Origin: Reclinomonas americana ATCC 50394
Taxonomy: Eukaryota > Jakobida > Jakobea > Jakobida
Length of the DNA stretch: 38,695 bases
Direction of reading: 5' to 3'
Assembly (NCBI GenBank): GCA_048213135.1
Contig: PS015545.1
Location: forward strand, 41,465 to 80,159
A program made the translations under genes and the position numbers. Below the pieces are notes generated by a model that worked only from the letters and a program-made list of their open reading frames with translations, ran no database searches and had not been told where the DNA came from. Positions 1 through 9,000 of the stretch are shown here, in pieces (the first letter of the stretch is position 1; every line of letters begins with the position of its first letter).

Positions 1-3000
1 CCCTGCTGGCCCGAAGGGAACCGACGGCAAGGTCTGACGATTTTTATGGTGGCTTTTGTTGGTGTGGTTGCTCACTCGCGTGTCTGCTCTTGCCTAGCCT
101 GGTCCCGCCGGTCCCAAGGGAACTGACGGCAAGGTCTGATCTGTGTTTTCTCATTACAAGTGCTGTTGCGTGTTGCGCTGGCCAACTTGTTGTCGCCGTT
201 TCACACAGCCTGGTCGTGATGGCAAGGACGGCAAGGACGGCAAGGTGAGACGTTTACAGTCTGCTATGCGATCGATCGTGCACTTTCTTTGAGAGGCGCA
301 CTCACGGTTTTACATCCATGCAGCCTGGCCCTGCGGGTCCCAAGGGAGTTGACGGCAAGGTCTGATTCGAGTTCACTGTATTTCAATTACATGTAGCGTT
401 TGCCAACCTGCTATTGCCCTGTTACGTAGCCTGGTCCCAAGGGAACTGACGGCAAGGACGGCAAGGTTCGGCAGTCTGTGTGTGCTATCGAACTTGCACT
501 TACTTTGAGGAGCTGACTCACGCTTTCACATCCATGCAGCCTGGCCCTGCTGGTCCCAAGGGAACTGACGGCAAGGTATGCCGTCTCACAACTGTTTGCA
601 TACCCGGTTCTGCAGTGTTTACATTTGGTCTTCCTCGCCTGCGNNNNNNNNNNNNNNNNNNNNNNNNNNNNNNNNNNNNNNNNNNNNNNNNNNNNNNNNN
701 NNNNNNNNNNNNNNNNNNNNNNNNNNNNNNNNNNNNNNNNNNNNNNNNNNNNNNNNNNNNNNNNNNNNNNNNNNNNNNNNNNNNNNNNNNNNNNNNNNNN
801 NNNNNNNNNNNNNNNNNNNNNNNNNNNNNNNNNNNNNNNNNNNNNNNNNNNNNNNNNNNNNNNNNNNNNNNNNNNNNNNNNNNNNNNNNNNNNNNNNNNN
901 NNNNNNNNNNNNNNNNNNNNNNNNNNNNNNNNNNNNNNNNNNNNNNNNNNNNNNNNNNNNNNNNNNNNNNNNNNNNNNNNNNNNNNNNNNNNNNNNNNNN
1001 NNNNNNNNNNNNNNNNNNNNNNNNNNNNNNNNNNNNNNNNNNNNNNNNNNNNNNNNNNNNNNNNNNNNNNNNNNNNNNNNNNNNNNNNNNNNNNNNNNNN
1101 NNNNNNNNNNNNNNNNNNNNNNNNNNNNNNNNNNNNNNNNNNNNNNNNNNNNNNNNNNNNNNNNNNNNNNNNNNNNNNNNNNNNNNNNNNNNNNNNAACA
1201 CGCAACAGCACTTGTAATGCGAAGCTAAACACAGATCAGACCTTGCCGTCAGCACCCTTGGGACCAGCGGGACCAGGCTATGCGAGAGCAAAACATGCAA
1301 GTGAGCAAACACACCAAAATAGGTCACTGCACAAGTCGTCAGACCTTGCCGTCAGTTCCCTTCGGGCCAGCAGGGCCAGGCTANNNNNNNNNNNNNNNNN
1401 NNNNNNNNNNNNNNNNNNNNNNNNNNNNNNNNNNNNNNNNNNNNNNNNNNNNNNNNNNNNNNNNNNNNNNNNNNNNNNNNNNNNNNNNNNNNNNNNNNNN
1501 NNNNNNNNNNNNNNNNNNNNNNNNNNNNNNNNNNNNNNNNNNNNNNNNNNNNNNNNNNNNNNNNNNNNNNNNNNNNNNNNNNNNNNNNNNNNNNNNNNNN
1601 NNNNNNNNNNNNNNNNNNNNNNNNNNNNNNNNNNNNNNNNNNNNNNNNNNNNNNNNNNNNNNNNNNNNNNNNNNNNNNNNNNNNNNNNNNNNNNNNNNNN
1701 NNNNNNNNNNNNNNNNNNNNNNNNNNNNNNNNNNNNNNNNNNNNNNNNNNNNNNNNNNNNNNNNNNNNNNNNNNNNNNNNNNNNNNNNNNNNNNNNNNNN
1801 NNNNNNNNNNNNNNNNNNNNNNNNNNNNNNNNNNNNNNNNNNNNNNNNNNNNNNNNNNNNNNNNNNNNNNNNNNNNNNNNNNNNNNNNNNNNNNNNNNNN
1901 NNNNNNNNNNNNNNNNNNNNNNNNNNNNNNNNNNNNNNNNNNNNNNNNNNNNNNNNNNNNNNNNNNNNNNNNNNNNNNNNNNNNNNNNNNNNNNNNNNNN
2001 NNNNNNNNNNNNNNNNNNNNNNNNNNNNNNNNACATCTTGCAAACGTTGTCCATGCATGCTGTTCAGTTCTGGCCGCTGACGCTCGTATCTGTCTCATTG
2101 CAGCCTGGTCCTGCTGGTCCCAAGGGAACTGACGGCAAGGTTAGGCAGTCTGCAAATTTTTTAATGCAAGGTCGCTCATTGAGAAGCTAACGCACGCTTT
2201 CACATCCAAACAGCCTGGTGCTGCTGGCCCTGCTGGTCCGAAGGGACCTGCCGGTCCTGCTGGCCCCAAGGGAACTGACGGCAAGGTCTGATCTTTGTCC
2301 ATCCAAAATGTCGTTCCGTGTTGCGTTTTGCCGACTCGCTATCGTGCAGCCTGGCCCCAAGGGCACTGACGGCAAGGACGGCAAGGTTCGGCAGTCTGCG
2401 TATGGCTATGAACGCGCACTTTCCTAGAGAAGCTGACTCACGGTATCACATCCATGCAGCCTGGTCCTGCTGGCCCCAAGGGAACCGACGGCAAGGTCTG
2501 ATGCTTAACACAATCGTTTGCGTAATTGGCTCTGCTGCTTACATTTGGTCTTCTTCGTCGACGTAGCCTGGCCCTGCTGGCCCGAAGGGAACCGACGGCA
2601 AGGTTTGATCAGTATTTCGCTTCTCGGTACAAGCGTTGTTCAAACAGTGTGTTGCGTTTTACCGACTCGTTGTCCATCTGTCACGCAGCCCGGTCGTGAT
2701 GGCAAGGACGGCAAGGACGGCAAGGTTAGACAGCTCGCTAGAGCTCGCAAGTGCACTCCAATACTCATATTATTTTGATCCATGGTGCAGCCTGGCCCTG
2801 CTGGCCCCAAGGGAACTGACGGCAAGGTTTGATCAGTGTTCTGGCTTCTCGTGACAATTATCGTTACTCGTTGCGTTTTGCCGACTCGTTGTCGTCCCAC
2901 CACGCAGCCTGGCCCCAAGGGAACTGACGGCAAGGACGGCAAGGTTCGGCATTCAGTGAATGCTTTCGATATGAATACAATCTTTGAGAAGCTGACGTAT

Positions 3001-6000
3001 GGTTTCGTTTGCATGCAGCCTGGCGCTCCTGGCCCTGCTGGCCCCAAGGGACCTGCTGGCCCCGCTGGCCCGAAGGGAACTGACGGCAAGGTTCGATCTG
3101 TGTTTCGCTTCTCGTTGTAAGTGTTGTTCAACAGCGTGTTGTGTTTTACCGACACTTTGTCGTCGTTCTGTCACGTAGCCTGGTCGTGATGGCAAGGACG
3201 GCAAGGACGGCAAGGTTAGACAGCTCGTCAGAGCTTGCATGCGCACTGCATTGCTCACATTAGCTTGATTCTGTTGTGTAGGCTGGCCCTGCTGGCCCCA
3301 AGGGAGCTGACGGCAAGGTTCGATCTGTGTTTCACTTTGCGTCACAAGGCCATGGGGCTCTGCTTTTCGCTCACTTGTTGTTGTTCCTCCACACAGCCGG
3401 GCCCCAAGGGTAGTGATGGCAAGGACGGCAAGGTCTGTCATTCAGCGAATGCTTTCGATGGGAATACAATCTTTGAGAGGCTGACACGTGGTTTCGTTTG
3501 CTTACAGCCTGGCGCTCCTGGCCCTGCTGGCCCGAAGGGACCTGCTGGCCCCGCTGGCCCGAAGGGAACTGATGGCAAGGTTCGATCTGTGTTTCGCTTC
3601 TCGCGTGTTGTGTTTTACCGACACTTTGTCGTCGTTCTGTCACGCAGCCTGGTCATGATGGCAAGGACGGCAAGGTAAGACTACTTATCAAAGCCTACAA
3701 CTGCACTCCAATACTTACACGAAGTTGGTTCTGTGGTGCAGGCTGGCCCTGCTGGCCCCAAGGGAGCCGACGGCAAGGTCTGATCTGTGTATTTTTTCAA
3801 GAGTCGCTTTGTGTTGTGTTTACCGACTTGCTGTCATTCTGTCGCACAGCCTGGACATGATGGCAAGGACGGCAAGGTAAGACAGCTTGTGAAAGCCTAC
3901 AGCTGCACTCCAATACTCACATGAAGTTGATTCTGTGGTGCAGGCTGGCCCTGCTGGCCCCAAGGGAGCCGACGGCAAGGAAGGCAAGGTTGGTAGTCTT
4001 ACGATTGTGTTCGACGTGTTCGTTTTTGAAGCTGACACTTGGTTCAATTTTTATAGACTGGTCCTGCTGGTCCCAAGGGAGCCGACGGCAAGGTGTGGCC
4101 TGCGTTCAGATTTCACAGCAGGTGTTCTCGTACGTGAGTTTGACATCTAGTTTCCGTTGTGCGAAATAGCCTGGCCATGATGGCAAGGACGGCAAGGTCA
4201 GGCAGCTCGCCAGAGCTTGTTGCTGTACTCCAGTACTCACGTGAGCTTGATTTGTGGTACAGGCTGGTCCTGCTGGCCCCAAGGGCGCTGATGGCAAGGA
4301 CGGCAAGGTTAGACAGCTCGCCAGAGCTTGCAGGCGCACTATTAGTACTCACATGGGCTTGATTTGTGGTACAGGCTGGTCCTGCTGGCCCAAGGGCGCT
4401 GATGGCAAGGACGGCAAGGTTGCCAGAGCTTGCAGGCGCACTATTAGTACTCACGTGAGCTTGATCTGTGGTACAGGCTGGTCCTGCTGGCCCCAAGGGA
4501 GCTGATGGCAAGGAGGGCAAGGTCTGAAGCTTATCAGTGGCTCGGTAGTGTGATGTTCTCTGAATTCACTCTCTCCTATTTTCTACTGTGTAGACTGGTC
4601 CTGCTGGCCCCAAGGGAGCCGACGGAAAGGTCAGACTACGCCTCAGCTTTCAAGAGGTGTCGTGTTAGTGTTCACCAACGGTTGTCTCTCTACCTCGCAG
4701 CCTGGCCCCAAGGGATCTCACGGCAAGGATGGTAAGGACGGCAAGGACGGCAAGGACGGCAAGGTTTGGCAGCTTGTGAAGGCTCTGGATCCGTGTTTCA
4801 CTCGGAGGCTGATACGAGGTTTTTACCCATGCAGCCTGGTCCTGCCGGTCCCGCTGGCCCCAAGGGAGCTGACGGTAAAGACGGCAAGGATGGGCAGGTG
4901 AGAGATACTGGAGTATGACTGTGCCTGATTATTTTCTGCGATGCCGTATCGGTGCTCACCGTCTCCGATTTCGACATCTAGCCTGGACAAAAGGGAGAGA
5001 AGGGCGACAAGGGAGCTGACGGACTGGTTTGCCGATCGCTGACTCGCTATCGTGTGTTTATATCCATTCTCGTTCTCATCGTGTGCAACAGACGGGACCT
5101 TCTGGACCCTCCGGACCTGCTGGTCCTTCTGGCCCTGCTGGCGAGAAGGGCGAGAAGGGCGATGTGAGTTCACAAACCGCTATGTATGATGCTTGGTTTC
5201 TTCAACCAGCAGTCTCATTCTTCGCGGTTCACAGCTTGGTCCTGCTGGCCCATCCGGCCCGGCTGGCCCTGCTGGCGAGAAGGGAGAGAAGGGCGATGTG
5301 AGTCCTTGTTGGCAAGCTGGTGCTCGAGGCCATGAGTCTCATTCTTTGTATTATGTACAGCTTGGTCCGGCTGGCCCATCTGGCCCATCTGGCCCTGCTG
5401 GCGACAAGGGCGAGAAGGGAGACAAGGGCGATGTGCGTTTGCTGACCAATCTAATGTCGTGCACATCCCGACGTTTTGATCCTCATATGCGCATGCTTTC
5501 ACAGAACGGCGCTCCTGGCGAGAAGGGCGATGTGAGTTCAACGTGGTATTGGGTGACTGTGACATCACCAATCTCATTCTCTGTATTTTGTACAGCTTGG
5601 TCCGGCTGGTCCGTCTGGCCCTGCTGGCGAGAAGGGCGAGAAGGGAGACAAGGGCGATGTGAGTTTGCTGAACAATCTAATGTGGTACACATCCCAACGT
5701 TTTGATCCTCATATGCGCATGCTTTCACAGAACGGCGCTCCTGGCGAGAAGGGCGATGTGAGTTCAACGTGGTACTGGGTGACTGTGACATCACCAATCT
5801 CATTCTCTGTATTATGTACAGCTCGGTCCGGCTGGTCCGTCTGGCCCTGCTGGCGAGAAGGGCGAGAAGGGAGACAAGGGCGATGTGAGTCTGCTCATCG
5901 TGTACGTGCCGTGCACATTCAGACGTTCTCATCTTGACATGCGCGTGGTTTAACCACACAGAACGGTGCTCCTGGCGAGAAGGGCGATGTGAGTTCAACG

Positions 6001-9000
6001 TGGTATTGGGTGACTGTGACATCACCAATCTCATTCTTTGTATTATGTACAGCTTGGTCCGGCTGGTCCGTCTGGTCCTGCTGGCGAGAAGGGAGACAAG
6101 GGAGACAAGGGCGATGTGAGTTGCTGATCAGCCAAACTGTTGTGCACCTCCCAACCTTTGATCCTGACATGAGCGTGCTTTCGTTAGAATGGCGCCCCTG
6201 GCGAGAAGGGAGAGGTGAGCTCGCAAACTCCTGTGCGTTGTGCTAGGTTGCTACAGCTTGCTCATCATTTGCCGTTTGTAGCTTGGTCCGGCTGGCCCAT
6301 CTGGCCCTGCTGGCGAGAAGGGAGAGAAGGGAGATGTGAGTCCTCCTGTGCAGCAGCGTGCTTAGAATGACTACAAAACCATCCATCTCATTCTTCTTCT
6401 GCAAACAGCTTGGCCCGGCTGGCCCATCTGGCCCTGCTGGCGAGAAGGGCGAGAAGGGAGACAAGGGCGACGTGAGTTTGCTGAGCAATCTAATGTTGTG
6501 CATGTGCAGCATTCAGACGTTTTGATCCTGACATGCGCGTGATTGCGTAGAATGGCGCTCCTGGCGAGAAGGGAGAGAAGGGAGATGTAAGTCATCATGA
6601 TGTGAGGGGGCGACTGCAGAACTATCAGTCTTATTCTTCTGTTAACAGCTCGGCCCGGCTGGTCCATCGGGCCCTGCGGGCGAGAAGGGCGAGAAGGGAG
6701 ATGTGCGTTTCATTTTTTACGCTGTGCTCAGCAGCAGTGGCGACAGTTGTTTTCTCACATTCTTCCGTTCACAGCTTGGTCCGGCTGGCCCGTCTGGCCC
6801 ATCTGGCCCTGCTGGCGAGAAGGGCGAGAAGGGAGACAAGGGCGATGTGAGTTCGCTGAACAGTCAAATGTCATGCACGCCCGAACGTTTTGATCCTGAC
6901 ATGCGCGCGTGTTTGCACAGAATGGAACTCCTGGCGAGAAGGGAGAGAAGGGCGATGTGCGTTCCCATTCACAACCTGTTGCTAGGGTGACCAATCTCAC
7001 TCTTCTATGATTTACAGCTTGGTCCTGCCGGCCCGTCTGGCCCTGCGGGCGAGAAGGGCGAGAAGGGAGATGTGCGTTGTTGTTCACACATTCAGGTGAA
7101 CTACAACATCGTTCTCATGTATATTTGATTGCAGCTTGGCCCCTCTGGTCCCGCCGGCCCTGCTGGCGAAAAGGGCGAGAAGGGAGATGTGCGTTACTAA
7201 ACTGCAGTGTGGGACTCTGAATAGACGGCAACATCTGTTCTCATGCGTGTGCGTTTGCAGCTTGGTCCTGCTGGCCCGGCTGGCGAGAAGGGCGAGAAGG
7301 GCGACGTGCGTGGTGCTTTCGTATTGTGCTGCGCAGCGACGATTGTTCTAATGTTTATTCGATATGCAGCTTGGTCCTGCTGGTCCAGGTGGCCCAGCTG
7401 GCGAAAAGGGCGAGAAGGGTGACAAGGGCGATAAGGGCGATGTGCGTTTTCCCTCACATGATTGGTTACGATGATAATTTTGTCTCATGTTAGTGTTTTA
7501 TCGCAGCTTGGTCCTGCCGGCCCTGCTGGCGAGAAAGGAGAGAAGGGAGATGTGCGTCACTTTGTGCAGTGCATTGCTTCGTCGTGATAGTGTATTTGTT
7601 CTCATCGACTTTCTGCATGCAGCTTGGTCCATCTGGCCCTGCTGGCGAGAAGGGAGAAAAGGGAGATGTGCGTTGATCTTGCGGCGGGCTTCTGCACGAT
7701 GACTGCAACAACGGTTCTCACGTTGCTTCTTTATAGCTTGGTCCCGCTGGCCCTGCTGGTCCTATCGGCGAGAAGGGCGAGAAGGGAGATGTGCGTTATT
7801 CACGAACGTGCGGTTGTTTGTTGCCTCGTTGGTAATAGTTCTCACGTGCATTCTCTTTGCAGCTTGGCCCCGCTGGTCCTGGTGGCCCTGCTGGTCCTTC
7901 TGGCGAAAAGGGCGAGAAGGGTGACAAGGGAGACGTGCGTTTATCTTCGTGCATCACAGCGATGATGATAGCGATTGTTCTCATCTTGTGTGCTTGTCCA
8001 CAGCTTGGTCCTGCTGGCCCTGCTGGCGAGAAGGGAGAGAAGGGAGACGTGCGTCACTCTGCAGCGCACTAGTTTACATTGATCTTGGCAATTGTTCTAA
8101 CGTGTATTCTGTGTGCAGCTTGGCCCCGCTGGCCCTGGTGGTCCAGCTGGCGAAAAGGGCGAGAAGGGTGACAAGGGCGACAAGGGCGATGTGAGTTTAT
8201 GTTATGTCCTTACCTTGAGTGACAGTGGTGTCACCAACATTGTCTTGCTGTTTGATTACAGAACGGCGCTCCTGGCGAGAAGGGCGAGAAGGGAGATGTG
8301 CGTTTGTTCATGAACATGTGGTTCTTTTTTGTAGCTTTGCTGGCAACATTTCTTACTTGCATGAGATCGCAGCTTGGCCCCGCTGGTCCTGGCGGCCCGG
8401 CTGGTGAAAAGGGCGAGAAGGGCGACAAGGGTGACAAGGGAGATGTACGTTATTCTTCGCGTCACAGCGAGGATGATACCAGTTGTTCTCATTTTGTTTG
8501 CTTGTCCACAGCTTGGTCCGTCCGGTCCTGCTGGCGAGAAGGGAGAAAAGGGAGATGTGAGTCAATCTTTGCAGTGCAGTACTTTGCAGCGATAGTGGTA
8601 TTTGTTCTCACGTGTATTGTGTTTGCAGCTTGGTCCCGTTGGTCCTGGTGGCCCTGCTGGTGAAAAGGGCGAGAAGGGAGACAAGGGCGACAAGGGCGAT
8701 GTGAGTTTATGTTCTCGCTCTCAGCTTGAGAGTGGCAGTGGTGTCACAAACATTGTCTTCATGCTTGCGTACAGAACGGCGCTCCGGGCGAGAAGGGCGA
8801 GGTTTGTAGTGTTTTCTGGTTTGCTTGTGCTATCTCTTTGTGATCGCTGAAAACCGGGTCCCGCACAGATTGGTCCTGGCGGACCTGCTGGCCCAGCTGG
8901 TCCTTCCGGTCCCGCTGGCGAGAAGGGAGAGAAGGGAGACGTGCGTGCGACTCTTTGTAGTGCAGTACTTTACAGTGACTGTGTGGCGTTTGTTCTCATG

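Larger units (their letters stand above)
1..5026 (+). repeat. collagen exon array A (GPAGPKGTDGK type)
   Basis: Exons: 1-31 (partial), 98-133, 209-244, 324-359, 430-465, 540-575, then after the gaps 2104-2139, 2214-2285, 2350-2385, 2460-2495, 2567-2602, 2689-2724, 2791-2826, 2908-2943, 3019-3090, 3179-3214, 3282-3317, 3397-3432, 3508-3579, 3648-3674, 3742-3777, 3850-3876, 3944-3988, 4057-4092, 4170-4196, 4263-4307, 4375-4418, 4477-4521, 4594-4629, 4701-4763, 4835-4897 and 4982-5026. Most are 36 bp (12 residues), others 27, 45, 63 or 72. Nearly all encode blocks ending DGK and start with Pro, Ala or Thr just before Gly. The unit order repeats (PGPAGPKGTDGK, then PGRDGKDGKDGK, then PGPKGTDGKDGK), so groups of exons with their introns were duplicated together. 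Confidence 0.93.

Noticed and set aside
411-2190. Long open frames on both strands across the N gaps
   Set aside because: They exist only because N runs contain no stops; the known sequence at their edges is collagen exon and intron.
98-5026. CRISPR-like array: near-identical 36-bp repeats with 60-100-bp unique spacers
   Set aside because: Each repeat is an in-frame Gly-X-Y collagen exon flanked by GT and AG, repeat lengths vary in 9-bp steps, and the surroundings are eukaryotic.
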